Origin: Owenia fusiformis
Lineage: Eukaryota; Annelida; Polychaeta; Sabellida; Oweniidae
Assembly (NCBI GenBank): GCA_903813345.2
Contig: CAIIXF020000004.1
Span: 11,554,196 to 11,618,195, forward strand
Direction: 5' to 3'
DNA length: 64,000 nucleotides
The notes under the pieces are model-generated. The model worked only from the letters and a program-made list of their open reading frames with translations. It searched no databases and was not told where the DNA came from. This document shows positions 22,501 through 32,064 of the stretch, in pieces. Positions within the stretch are counted from its first letter, which is position 1. Each line of letters starts with the position of its first letter. Position numbers and translations under genes: made by a program.

Positions 22501-24388
22501 TACGGTTTTCATTGTCAACTTGTATCAGCTTTGCATCAGACTGCTCATCCTTCTCTAGATCAGACCTTTCTTCTTCAGCCTGCATTTTCTTCTGATTTCT
22601 AGTGGTAGCAAATGCCCTTTTAGTTTTGTATATATATCTGTCCATCTTCTCTTGATCCAGTTTGGATAAGATATCTTGCCCAATCAGTACAGAAGCAGGA
22701 AGTGTGTCAGAAACAGCTGCCTTTATTTTGTATATTTCATCTTCTATGTTGATCTCTACAACAGCAGTTGGATAGGATTGTCTATCTCCATGAACACAAG
22801 TCATCTCAACTGTTTCGTCATGTGTAACTGAATCATCTTGAATCAGGTCTTTATTGACAATAGTTTTGAAGCTTCCTGTGTCAAGTATCATCTCCACATC
22901 TTCTTTCTCATTCAACTTGGCTAAAACTGTTCCATCTTTCCTTGATTTATATTGTGAAAATATGTCTTTAGGTAAAGAACACAAAAATGCTGGTTTTCCC
23001 GATCCTAAATAACATTTCTCTTTCACGTGCCCATATCTATTGCATTTTTCACAGTGTAGAGATTTATCCACACGGCATTCTTCCGTTTTATGGTTTCGCA
23101 ATCCGCAATTATTACACTTGGGTCTACCATCTGACGTATCTGGTAATTTTCTCTGCCCGATCTTGAAATCTGAAGAACACTCAATTTCTTTATGTCCAGG
23201 TTGGCGACATTTTCGGCAAATAATGTCTTGAGGGCAATCCTTCGAGACATGACCTTTTTCATGGCAGTTGAAGCACTCTCCTGAATTCATGCTTGGTTGT
23301 CTCCAGTTAGATGAATCAGCACCACTAAATCTTCTGTTACTATTTGACGGCTTCCATCTTTCATTTTTATTCCAGTATACAGCATCCGATTTTCTTGCCT
23401 CTAGAAAGTTATCAGCAAACTTTATAACTTCATCTGTGTTACTGGCATCGTTTTCTTTGACCCACGTCTGTACTTCTGCTGGCAGAGTAGTAACTAGCTG
23501 CTCTTTGATTAAAACATCACTCATCTCCTCAACTGTTGTAACACCTTTCATCCATTTCTTGAAAACATCTCGAAGTCTGATAGTGAACGGTTGTATTCCT
23601 TCTCCATCTTCTCGTTTGAGGTTTCTAAATCGCTTTCTATATGTTTCTGCGTTAATGGCATAGCGCTTTAAAATTGCCTCTTTGACGATATCATAGTCAC
23701 TTGCATTATCTTGATCTACACTTGCATATGCTTCTTGTGCTTTCCCAGTAAGGCTTGCTCCCAGTTTTAGGGTCCAAAATTCCTTAGGCCATTTGCACAT
23801 TGTTGCAGTTCTTTCGAAGATTGTGAGGAAATTTTCAATGTCTTCATTATCTCTTAATCTAGGTATAAACGGATATTTTGGCTTGTGTTTTTCTTCTTTA
23901 TCTTCTTTTCTTTCTTTTTGTCGAAGTTTACGTTCTTCTTCAATCTCCCTTCTTCTTAATTCTTCTTGGTATCTCCTTTCATCCTCAATGTCTATCCTTC
24001 TTTGTTCCTCAATTCTTTTCCATTCTTCTTTTTCAGCTTGGATTTCTTCTCTTCTAAGTTGTTCCTGAATCTTTCTTTCTTCTTTTTCAGCTTGTATTTC
24101 AGCTAGTCTTATCTTCTCTTGTCTTAAGAACATCTCTCTGTCTTGTTCGGTCTTTTTCATCATTGAAGTCATCATAAACATCATCTGTTGCTGCATCTGT
24201 ATTGGGTTGAATTGTAACATCGTAGGATCTGGCTCAATAGAGTGTTTTTCTTCAACTGGTTCATCAGATGCTTCTTCATATTCCTCTTCTTTCTGCTTCT
24301 TTTTCTCTTTATCATCCTCCATTTCTTTTGTTGGATTTTCCTCTGGTAATCCTTTATGATACTTTGTGTTCCTTGTATCAACTGGCAT
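19592..24388 (-). CDS. Gag-Pol polyprotein of the Gmr1-like element
   Basis: 1,598 residues in one frame. Residues 85-165 form a Glu/Arg-rich coiled coil. About 180-335 is a retrotransposon gag (capsid-like) domain. Four CCHC knuckles lie at 372-385, 391-404, 425-438 and 446-459. A retropepsin DTG is at 503-505. Next comes the integrase: the HHCC region, then a core with MDIVGPL, SDQGTNF and a TNGQTERYN block, and a C-terminal region. RT follows (CVDFRDLN, PFGLHGAPATFQ, YFDDLVIFS), then RNase H (VITDASDIGISG) to the end (GCADALSRL). Integrase therefore precedes RT, the reverse of ordinary gypsy elements. The element looks whole and is annotated as a mobile element, not a host gene. Confidence 0.9.
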   Translation of the reverse strand: MPVDTRNTKYHKGLPEENPTKEMEDDKEKKKQKEEEYEEASDEPVEEKHSIEPDPTMLQFNPIQMQQQMMFMMTSMMKKTEQDREMFLRQEKIRLAEIQAEKEERKIQEQLRREEIQAEKEEWKRIEEQRRIDIEDERRYQEELRRREIEEERKLRQKERKEDKEEKHKPKYPFIPRLRDNEDIENFLTIFERTATMCKWPKEFWTLKLGASLTGKAQEAYASVDQDNASDYDIVKEAILKRYAINAETYRKRFRNLKREDGEGIQPFTIRLRDVFKKWMKGVTTVEEMSDVLIKEQLVTTLPAEVQTWVKENDASNTDEVIKFADNFLEARKSDAVYWNKNERWKPSNSNRRFSGADSSNWRQPSMNSGECFNCHEKGHVSKDCPQDIICRKCRQPGHKEIECSSDFKIGQRKLPDTSDGRPKCNNCGLRNHKTEECRVDKSLHCEKCNRYGHVKEKCYLGSGKPAFLCSLPKDIFSQYKSRKDGTVLAKLNEKEDVEMILDTGSFKTIVNKDLIQDDSVTHDETVEMTCVHGDRQSYPTAVVEINIEDEIYKIKAAVSDTLPASVLIGQDILSKLDQEKMDRYIYKTKRAFATTRNQKKMQAEEERSDLEKDEQSDAKLIQVDNENRTNSSECGDEKLPFHFDETLFKPPTQIKHKPTRREKRYQRKNMCKVDETDANIDDISREELIKMQETDHTLTHIRKSVIMIPEEEQATPYFAKRENLIVRRIKNQNGEIMEQIVLPQKCRKKTLELAHSIPISGHLGIKKTTLRIMKKMFWPGIHRDVKAYCNSCDICQKTSRKMNSNRAQMIPLPIITEPFSVIGMDIVGPLERSKRGNKYILVTTDYGTKYPEAVPMKVTDSKKVAEELIVQFSRVGVPKEILSDQGTNFLSNLMQEVYNMIGIKGIKTTPYHQQTNGQTERYNGVLVKMIKKLTADKPENWDVYLPYLLFAYREVPHETTGFSPFELLYGRAVRGPIDILAEKWEPNTEANTNVIEYVTQMRDRVMDTREIVKKNVAEAKHTQKRYYDEKSRDIEFHPGNNVLLLLPSSNMKLQARWQGPFKIVKRCNKVNYDVQIGNKVKTYHVNLLKRYTSPDDFCCFTTETIQEEIQEEDDDEDFMPIQWPTTVQENEEVKYNISPNISREQKRRVETLLQEYQDVLSDEPGLTDIIVHHINTKDSKPVRQKLRRFPKAYVELMKEKVNKMVSKGIMEPSVSEWGANFVFVPKKNGELRDCVDFRDLNKVTEFDAYPMPRIDEILDGLATAVFITVIDLCRGFWQIPLSEDSKEKTSVLTPFGTFQFKRMPFGLHGAPATFQRAMDKMLEGAETFSDAYFDDLVIFSSSFEAHLCDIRLILERLRKHNLTAKPSKCKFAYQEAEYLGHRVGGGIVRPSSEKTELIQRFEKPHTKKNLRTFLGMTGYFRKFIPKYADIAFPLTELTKKSVAVKIPWGNKEQTAVETLKEALCSEPILKSPDFTKQFLVITDASDIGISGVLSQNFKDGEHPIMYLSRKLLPREKNYAVIEKECLAIVWAINYLRYYLLGRKFVVVTDHNPLKWLNEMHNNNQRLTRWILNLQQYDFKVVHRSGKLNGCADALSRL

Positions 24389-24570
24389 GAGTAATTGTTG
24401 TATAATCGCGTTTTAATTTTTACAACAACATAAATCCATTGAAATACGGGGAAAAGATTGTTTAAGTATAATGTACTGTATAGAAATAAATGTGTAAATT
24501 GTTTGGTCCTAATAGGCCTATGTACTTTTATAACATGTTGTTATATGAAGTATTGAAAATGTTATTATCT

Positions 24571-24800
24571 ATGGGCCACTGTACTTGATATATCAATCAG
24601 TATATTATAGAGTTGAAAATAATTGAACCTAATGGGCCACTGTAGGTGAAAAAAAAATTATATACAGTTGTTAAATATTTGGAACTTATGGGCCACTGTA
24701 GTGAAACATTTTGTTAGTAGAGTGACTGATAAAAATGGGCCACTGTATTAATCTAAAACTAATTTGGTATTAAAATATTTTGTATCAATGGGCCACTGTA
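24571..24800 (-). repeat. Five copies of ATGGGCCACTGTA in the element leader
   Basis: The exact 13-mer lies at 24571, 24632, 24688, 24735 and 24788 (plus-strand positions), 47-61 bases apart, in otherwise AT-rich untranslated leader between the 5' LTR and gag. The conserved words amid diverged spacers suggest diverged tandem repeats or a protein/RNA-binding array. Confidence 0.85.
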
Positions 24801-25347
24801 CCGAAATTATTGGCCATGGGTTCAACTCAGTATCACACCAGAACACTTGTTTGTTTTGTCAATACAACGATTGTTTTAAATGGCTTATTTTAATACCTTG
24901 TATTGCTATAGTCAAATCTGAATTGCCACTTTCATACAAGGCAGTTCAAACAAGGCTAAAAGCTAATTGCAATTGCACCTTACTGTTGGTTGAATTCATC
25001 TCATGTATCTAATTAATCTAATCTACTACTCATAACTCAATTTCAATCTGTATATTAATCTACCCAGTTGACCTCAATATTTTGTTTCTCAAACTCTGAA
25101 TCTTCTCAAAAGATTTTACTCTGCTCAATTGCAGTGTTTCAAATTCTCTAATGCAATGTCTCAAATTCTCATGCAGATCATCTCAATCTGGATCTCTATG
25201 CTTCCCAAGCAAATCTCAATTTCAAAATGTTAAATAATCTTCATCTCTTGAATCCTCACCAAAGCCTTGGAAAAGTAATGTAGTTCATGACTTACTGCTT
25301 TTGAAGACACGGTTTTCTCACTTACTGCCCTTGAAGACGTGTTGATT

Positions 25348-25365
25348 CTGGTATCGCTGCCACCA
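25348..25365 (-). other. Primer-binding site
   Basis: Immediately inside the 5' LTR the minus strand reads TGGTGGCAGCGATACCAG, starting with the TGG expected from a tRNA CCA end. The tRNA species is not identified. Confidence 0.7.
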
Positions 25366-25745
25366 TGCCAAAGAAGCTGTTCATTTTACCTTCGAATACA
25401 GGATGTCCTGATGTTATCTTCTAGGGGGCGCCCCGTAACGAATCTACGACCTGTTGATGCTGATCTAATATTTCTACAGCTTGCTTCTTGTATTATTTGT
25501 TCTTGACTATAACTTCTTATTTAAGGTTTCTGGGCTTCTAATTATGTTTATCAATTGCTTCATTTCTCTTCTCAGCTCAGGTTCTCATTATACCCTCTCC
25601 CTCTAACTCTATCTCTGAGGTCAACTGAACTTCAACTAACTGCCTGTAACTTTTACTCTACTAATTAATCTTACTTTTTCACACTTACTTGTAAGTTGGC
25701 TCAATATCTACACTTACTTCTTATAATTACTCTGTTTACATCACA
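25366..25745 (-). repeat. 5' LTR of the Gmr1-like element
   Basis: 380 bp, matching 19010-19389 with one difference by eye. Flanked on its outer side by ATGCT, the repeated target site. Confidence 0.92.
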
Positions 25746-27054
25746 ATGCTGTTGTTGAATTTCAATAGTCCTTTGCCCCTTTTTTGTTGCATTATATTTA
25801 TATTAAGTTCAACCAGATTGTGATCAGCCAGTCTGTAGCTCGTAATTTTGCAATCTGCTGTGTTGTTTATTAAAGAGTTTGAGATAAGAAAATAGTCCAA
25901 ACGGGATTGTATGGTTCTTTGATTGTTGCTCCATGTATATTGGTTTGAGTTGGGATTTTTTGTTCTCCAGATATCGTTTAGTTCATTATTCTCCTTAAAG
26001 GAATTCATGTTTAGCAAAACACGCAAAAATGTTTTGATATGGTCAAATTTGATCACTTGGAAATGTGATGCTCAATTCCAGTAAGCTGCCATCTTTTAAA
26101 ATTTCACACAAGAAGTGATGTCATCGACTCTCAACTTTGCATATAGCATTAGGTGAGGAGCTATAAGAATTACAAAACCAGCTAAATATTCTTTTTCAAC
26201 TTTGTATCTTATTTAATCCTTCTGAAAATCTCTTCTTTTATTCTAAGTTGACAAGCCCTGAAAATATTTTTGCACAGAAAGTAATGATCACTTGTCTAGA
26301 AGTGATTTTGTGCTACTTTCCTATACTGTTATGGGCAAGGTTATAGAAGTTGAAAGTTGATGACATCACTTCCTGCAAGAAATCTTAAAAGATGGCAGCT
26401 CACTGGAAATAAGCACTAGATTTTTAAATGATCAATATTGACCATATTAAAACATTTTCCCATGTTTTGCTAAATATGGAAACTATATATATGATTATAG
26501 CTACCATATCAAGAGAGAAAGGGTCTGGCAAGGAATATTCTTTTAAGGTCTTCAATGATCTGCCTGGTTTTATTATGAGTTGCAGTTGGTTGTCCTCCAC
26601 TTTTGTCGTTGTCGTGATTAGGTGGCACATTGAAATCTCCTCCCAGAATTATTTTGTGGTTTTGCAGTCTTAGTATTTTCTGGTCTATTTCTTCTAGGAG
26701 CAGGCTGTCATCATGGTTGTGACCATAAATGTTTATAATTGTTATACTTTGTCCGTATAGTTTTATGTTGACAATTATATATCTGCCTTGTGGGTCAATT
26801 TCTTTATCCACTATATCTATGTTGCACTTATGTGAAAGCAAAATGCCAAACCCATCAGCTCTGGTGGATCTGTTAGTAAATATAGCTTCTTGTCCCCATT
26901 CGTTTCTCCATAGTGTGTCTTGTTTGTTTCCACAGTGGGTTTCTTGTAGTAGCATAATGTCATATTTTTCTTCTCTTGTATGCATGAATAATTTCCTTCA
27001 TTTAATATTATCTTGTAGTCCCCTTACATTAAGTGTACCTATCTTAACTGACAT
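25746..27054 (-). pseudogene. LINE-B ORF2, endonuclease part (with MITE inserted)
   Basis: ORF2 begins at 27054 with MSVKIGTLNVRGLQDN. A TGA follows a few codons later, then MLLQETHCG, GFGILLS, INIYGH and GGDFN, the hallmarks of an apurinic/apyrimidinic endonuclease-like domain. After the MITE at 26010-26474 it resumes with NDIWRTKNPNSNQYTW, RLDYFLISN and the SDH-equivalent LADHNLVEL. It then runs into the LTR element at 25745 and continues at 19009. Confidence 0.85.
26010..26474. mobile_element. Foldback MITE in the LINE-B endonuclease
   Basis: Ends are inverted copies for at least 110 bases: the left begins TTTAGCAAAACAC, and the right end reversed begins TTTAGCAAAACAT. Both arms share AATGTTTT, ATATGGTCAA, AGCTGCCATCTTTTAA and AGTGATGTCATC. 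No coding capacity. No unambiguous target duplication seen; exact ends could be a few bases further out. Confidence 0.8.
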
Positions 27055-27462
27055 TTATCGTTACAGTTTTTGTCGCTTACCAATGTGACCTCTCTACCAT
27101 ATTTTTTTGTAAAGTATAAAGTGTTGTCATGAAAAAAATACCTATATATAGGTAACGAAATGGATAAAGCTAGCATGAAATGCATTGATAAGTAAAGTGT
27201 GAGCTCGCCCCCCTGGTTTCATTGCTCGTATGCTCAATGATAAATCTTTGATTTTTCAATACCCACCTAATATTTCAAGTCCATGTGTAATATCACATTT
27301 AATATATCTAAATGTTTTTTATAGGCTAGTAATTTCTGTGTTTGGCATATTGGATTTAAAATAAAATTAAAATCATATGGGTACGATCATAGTGGTAAAG
27401 AATTTAAAAATAAATAAATAAGTAAAAAGATAGTCTTCAATGTTTTGTGACATCGTGTCGTG
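27055..27462 (-). other. Spacer between LINE-B ORF1 and ORF2
   Basis: About 400 AT-rich bases between the ORF1 stop and the ORF2 ATG; no frame of interest. It contains the palindromic ACCTATATATAGGT. Confidence 0.6.
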
Positions 27463-27634
27463 TTACTCTTGCTCTAGGCCCGATAAATCGATTTGTGCAC
27501 CGTCTATGTAGAGCTTATTCCCATCCCATCTGACCCTTTTCTTATCTCTTTTGGCTGGTTTTATGTATCTTATATATGCCTTGCTTCGGATGTTTCGGAT
27601 TTCTACCGGCAGGTCTTCTCGAACTTTGATCACT
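27463..27634 (-). pseudogene. LINE-B ORF1, C-terminal end only
   Basis: 57 codons, beginning at the 5' truncation point: VREDLPVEIRNIRSKAYIRY, then KRVRWDGNKLYIDG. This resembles the C-terminal domain of L1/Tx1-type ORF1 proteins (the 'D-P-x-E-x-R ... V-x-W-x-x-x-K-L-x-I-D-G' ending). Upstream codons in the same open frame (YADD, LKLNRTKTEAL) belong to LINE-A, so the 126-residue frame seen here is a chance chimera. Confidence 0.75.
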
Positions 27635-28514
27635 TTTTTGAATTTGTTGTTAGGATAAATGTTCCATTTTACATTATAAATTGTATCCTCCCTATACTTC
27701 CATCTCCCTAGCCATAACGCTTCAGTTTTTGTTCTATTTAATTTTAATCCTGATACTAATGCAAAAATGTCAAAAAGTTTAAGAATATATTTTAATGATA
27801 GTTCATCATGAACAAATATGGTGGTATCATCTGCATATTGCAATCATTTCAATTCGCTATCATTCGGCAGTTTAACACCAATCACATTTTTATTCTGACG
27901 AATATTACAAGCTAACATTTCTGAAGATATGACATATATTAAAGCAGACAGTGGATCTCCCTGCTTTGTGCCCCTATTTAGTGGGATTCTACCATGAATC
28001 CATCCATTGTAATTAATATAGCTAACACAGTTATTGTTGATTGCCTTCACATAGCTTATAAAAGAATCACTACCAAAAATTGAAAGTGAGTCGTACATAA
28101 ATTCCTTAAAAATACTGTCATAACATTTTGAGTAATCAGCAGATAGCAATATTCCTTGCTTATCTTCATTATCTAAATAAGTTAAAACATCATCAATAGC
28201 CCTCAATATTGTGCTACTAGAGCGTCCTGTAATGTACCCACATTGGTCTTCATTCACTAACATTGAGACAACATTTTTTATCCTATTTGCAAAGACTTTG
28301 GCACATATTTTATAATCCACATTATTAAGCGTTATCGGACGCCAATCTTTCAAAAAATTGCGAGAAGTATTCTTTTTTGGCAATAAAGTGATAACACCTT
28401 CCCTTTGCGTACAAGATAATTGCCCTGTTTGCATACCTTGGTTATGTGAATTAATCACTAAGTCTGAAATGCTGTTCCAAAAAACTTTATAAAACGCTGC
28501 CGATAGTCAGCCCA
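27635..28514 (-). pseudogene. LINE-A ORF2, RT part
   Basis: The frame enters at about 28505 and reads GVITLLPKKN, WRPITLNNVDYKI, GYITGRSSSTILRAIDDVL, SADYSKCYDSI, TKQGDPLSALIYV and QYADDTTIFVHDE, the ordered RT motifs of an L1/Tx1-like LINE. One in-frame TGA lies just before QYADD. The LINE-B insertion falls just after NNKFKK. Confidence 0.85.
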
Positions 28515-28830
28515 TAGTAGCATGGGATTACATTTTGCTAGGGTCCACCAGACAACTTTTCAAACAAAATACACTGTACTCACCAATTGCTTAATCCCCG
28601 TTCATACACAACATTTTTACATGTCTTTTCCATTGCAATTTTGGAATAGTTCCAACAGTAAGCATTTTATATACATCACCCAGAAGTCCAAAAGATCTAG
28701 CTATCTGAAGACAATCTCCAATTGGGGACAGTTTATGAAGGTTATAGTGCGTTGCAAAGGTTAATCTTACTATGACCAGTTTCTTATACACATTTGTGAT
28801 AGGAAGTGCCAAACAGCTGCCAAAGTAGCA
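28515..28830 (-). mobile_element. LINE-C copy 1, upstream part
   Basis: Begins with the second copy of the LINE-A target duplication. Minus strand encodes FGLLGDVYKMLTVGTIPKLQ, matched at 48640-48735 (FGLLGDVYEMLNVGTIPKLQ). It fades into unrecognised sequence above about 28830. Together with 14151-14590 it is the outermost layer of the nest. Confidence 0.75.
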
Positions 28831-31077
28831 TCAGTTTACTAATGAAAATTCTAGATGATATTGAGTGCCACCCTAGTTAGACTAGGTGTAGCTGTGCACG
28901 CGGGATTACAAGTTTTGGCTGAAATTCTTTTTAGCAATTTCTCTATGCCTTTCTTCCCTTGGTATCAATGAAGAGTCATCGGAGAATTTCGTCATTATAG
29001 CTTAACGTTTAATTTCATGTCATTGGCAAGATAAATCGTGAAATTGTAGTCTAAACTTAGTTCATTTTGACCTGTCTAGTCACTCCCAGTCACAATAAAC
29101 TAGTTTTCGGAAATGTTGCTAAACGACTTAAATTGTGTGGAAACAGATTGAACTTCATGGTTACGGATATACTGTACTCCCACTAATTTAGAATAAGGTC
29201 ATATTTGACCCTATTTTTATGTCATGATTTTGTGATTTTGAAATTTCAAGGCTATCAATTTTTGCTAATTCTTTGTTTTTCGAAATTCAGAGGCTCATAA
29301 CTTTTGCGGATCTCTGCAACTTCTCAAAAATCCAGCTTATTTTTAAATTGGGGCCCAGACACTTGAAGCAAAACTAAATACAATAAAATATTTGAAAGAG
29401 CAGGTTTCTTAGAATTTCGGGTGTCTTTGGTTATCGCTCCTTGAACTTCAATATCAGCCATGCGTATTCTCTCCTCATTCGAACCTTTTGGTTTTATCTG
29501 AAGGTACCTTACTTCGTCCTCAATTGACAAAAGTTCCGTCAACACCGGAGTGTAAAATCCTCAAGAACTTTGCGAATATTATATCTTTCCAATTTCAACT
29601 ATTTGAATTTCGCCAATTTTCAAAAACAGTAGCGAAAAGCGCGAATTATCATATATAGTAGCACCCGAAAATCTCCGGGAGTACAGTCTGATACGAATGT
29701 GCTCCAGAGCTTCGACTTTGCTAAATATTTTCAGGCGGCCATTACATTTTGCAACTAGACCAGGGGAGACGAAAGCATATCTAGACTGAGATTGACAAAT
29801 TAAGGACGATCAACGTCAAGGACCAAGTTGTTTCAACAAGGAATTTCACCCAATCTTAATTCAAATGCTTCTTATTCGCAGACTAAATAAATCAGCACAT
29901 GTCCATGCGATGGAAAAGTCAATCATGCTTTTGCACGAAATTCGTGGGAACCATTATGATCCAATACGAAGAAAATGGTGGAAACGTCCTACACTTGAAA
30001 TGATCAATTTTCCATTGTTAAAGATTTTTCATACCTAGGCGTAATCTAAAATCTTCCCTATGAATGGCAAGTTCAATTCAAACTCTCTAAGCGAAGAGAT
30101 GGAGCTAGTAGAGCAATGTTTTCAGTTATATCAAAAAGTAAATGTCCGGGAATTCCAATTGATATACAAATAGAATAGTTTGATAGCATGATACTCAAAT
30201 GAATATTGTTGATATTTGTGAAGTTTTTCCTTCGGAATGCACATTGCTGGGTCACAGAACACGAAAAGTGTATTGTTGATACTTGACGTTGTTTGGATAT
30301 TTGGATGTGATTGACGTTTCCGGTAATCTCCTACCACTGTAACTTCCAACTTAATTTTCGAAAGCTAAATATGATGGTCATGAATTGAAATTTAGGTCAC
30401 ACGTTGATGCATACATCATATGTGTACATTAACTGCCGAATACATGCTGACTGACATTTATATAAATATCCACAGTTTAACTCAAATCATAAATGCTTGA
30501 AACGCTTTATCAGTTAACCTGGTAAGTTTAATGTTTCATCTTATTTTATAATAATGGTATCGGATTAGAGTATGATTTTAGATGAGCCTCAAAAGCAATG
30601 AAAATGCATGGAACCTTTTGTGAAAATTTGACCGATTTTCAAGAATCCTCATTCAGAGTGTTACCAAAGTACTCCCCGGTAGTTGAAATTTTGTCTCAAT
30701 CAAAATAATAGCGGGTAGTTTGAATTTTTGTTTGAGTTTATTAAATTTAAAAACGTATCATCTCATTGAAAGGTAAATGCAGTTGTCGGTGATCCATCAT
30801 GATAAAAGCCTAAGATACGACGTCAGATTCTGTACATCTCGGCGTAACAGTGTAATTGTTCATTTTACCGACAAAATGCAAAGATTTACGCGATAAATAT
30901 GCGCAATGCTCCTCCAAGTAATTGCAAACGTTTTAATATTCGTGGAATCTTCTTAAAAACTTCAAGTTTTGTTCAGATTAATGTGTGCTTCAATACAATT
31001 CTATATTCAAAAAGGTTGTGTCACGATATACAGAATTAGAATCACCAGAAAGTAGACATTTCAAACCCTACCCGTTT
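28831..31077. other. No gene recognised
   Basis: AT-rich single-copy-looking DNA. Open frames here are short and without family motifs. No clear repeat ends found. Confidence 0.4.
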
Positions 31078-31170
31078 TCTTCTTTGTCGCGCTTTTCGGC
31101 CCTGCGCTCTCGTTGTCGCACCGTCTTTCTAGACTCTTTCACAATGCCCCTTGTCATATTCAACTGATAA
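31078..31170 (-). other. Exon-like basic segment (weak candidate)
   Basis: The minus strand has a good acceptor-like tract (CCCGTCTGTGTTTATCAG) followed by about 30 codons, MTRGIVKESRKTVRQ then RERRAEKRDKEENG, ending at a stop that overlaps a GGGTAGGG donor-like site. Local CpG and GC are higher than in the surroundings. It could be a small host exon or chance. Confidence 0.2.
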
Positions 31171-31934
31171 ACACAGACGGGAAGATATTAAGGATTGTTA
31201 AATGCATTATTTGTAATTTATTTTAACTCGAATATTTAGTTTTATTTATTTAAAGCAATGAATAATAAAGGAGAACATATAATACGCTAACGGCGTAACG
31301 TCTTATTTTGTAAAGGCTTCACTTGGGGTTGCGGTGATAAAACGATGTCTATCGCAATATATACTGGTTCAAATTAAATGAAATTAATTGTATGTAGTAA
31401 GGGGTATATTTAAAAGAACATGCTGAAACATTGGAAAGTTTTGAACGTTTATCCCTTAATTAGAAATATTTGAACTCAAAAAATGAAACGTAATTTTGTG
31501 AATTTTTCACATGGCTTCACTTCATATTTCTTTCAATTTATACTTCTTACAGACTGAATTTTAATCGAAATGATATAGTTGTTTGATAAAAATATAGAAT
31601 ATGATATGCCTTTCAGGAATCAAAAAAGAATAATTCACCTTTCAAACGATTTAATGTTTAATTGATCAAAATATATATCTTGTTGGTACGAAATTCTGCC
31701 TGTCGACACTTTTTTGCATAAATATAAGCGTTAAGTTAGCATTGTTATATTATGACGTCATCACACAGAATCTGTCTTTTCCAAAACTGTGAATTTAAAT
31801 ATTGTGAAAATTTGAGAAAGATCCGCTGGGAAATGAAAAAGTTATCTTCATTTTTCGTTTAAAATTAAAATCACTTTTCTTCAAAATGTTACAGTCGACA
31901 CCCGGTTTTAGCATAGAAATAGAGGTTCTTATAT
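31171..31934. other. No gene recognised
   Basis: AT-rich, no recognised repeat or exon. A TATGACGTCAT-type CRE-like palindrome near 31751 recurs at about 32173 and 32237. Confidence 0.35.
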
Positions 31935-32064
31935 GAGTACCTGTGCAAGATCGTCCATTCTTGATGAGCTTTGATAATTCTAATTCTTTATCGAGTCGCA
32001 GACGAGATAAAGAAGAATTATCAAAGCGAGTCAAGAATGGACGATCTTGCACAGGTACGAGTAC
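31935..32064. repeat. Near-perfect hairpin, about 58-bp stem
   Basis: Left arm 31935-31992 (GTACCTGTGCAAGATCGTCC, then ATTCTTGA...TTTGATAATTCT) pairs with 32006-32064 around a roughly 13-base loop, with few mismatches. Weaker inverted similarity continues outward (CACCCGGTTTT versus CACCCAGTTTT). A young foldback MITE core is likeliest; a transcribed hairpin RNA is possible. Confidence 0.85.

Larger units (their letters stand above)
19010..25745 (-). mobile_element. Gmr1-like Ty3/gypsy LTR retrotransposon, looks whole
   Basis: Two 380-bp LTRs (19010-19389, 25366-25745) differ at one base by my reading. The 5-bp target duplication ATGCT lies at 19005-19009 and 25746-25750, in LINE-B. A purine tract (GGGGGGAGA on the minus strand) abuts the 3' LTR and a TGG-starting primer site abuts the 5' LTR. 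One 1,598-codon frame fills the interior with the order gag, protease, integrase, RT, RNase H. This order is known from Gmr1-like elements of deuterostomes. The LTR similarity makes it the youngest datable insertion in the nest. Confidence 0.92.
15962..27634 (-). mobile_element. LINE-B (L1/Tx1-like), 5'-truncated in ORF1, with nested insertions
   Basis: Inserted in LINE-A with target duplication TTTTTGAATTT at 15951-15961 and 27635-27645. The A tail is the T run at 15962-15970. The 5' end falls inside ORF1. It holds the end of ORF1, an approximately 400-bp spacer, then ORF2 with endonuclease, RT and a C-terminal knuckle. It is interrupted by an LTR element (19010-25745) and a foldback MITE (26010-26474). 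Without these it is about 4.5 kb, with an ORF2 of about 1,230 codons. Confidence 0.85.
14591..28514 (-). mobile_element. LINE-A (L1/Tx1-like), 5'-truncated, carrying nested insertions
   Basis: LINE-A lies between two copies of TAGTAGCATGGGATT and has a short T run (poly-A on the minus strand) at 14591-14595. Its ORF2 starts abruptly in the RT domain at about 28505 (LSAAFYKVFWNSISD), so the copy is 5'-truncated, as usual for target-primed reverse transcription. It is split at 27635/15961 by LINE-B. Two in-frame stops are visible in what remains: one just before YADD near 27844, one near 15118. The RT and knuckle (CENCNVIDNVRHHFYEC) resemble L1/Tx1-type elements. Confidence 0.85.

Noticed and set aside
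23040-24381. Plus-strand frames antisense to the LTR-element gag
   Set aside because: Shadows of the long minus-strand polyprotein with low-complexity Ser/Leu content.
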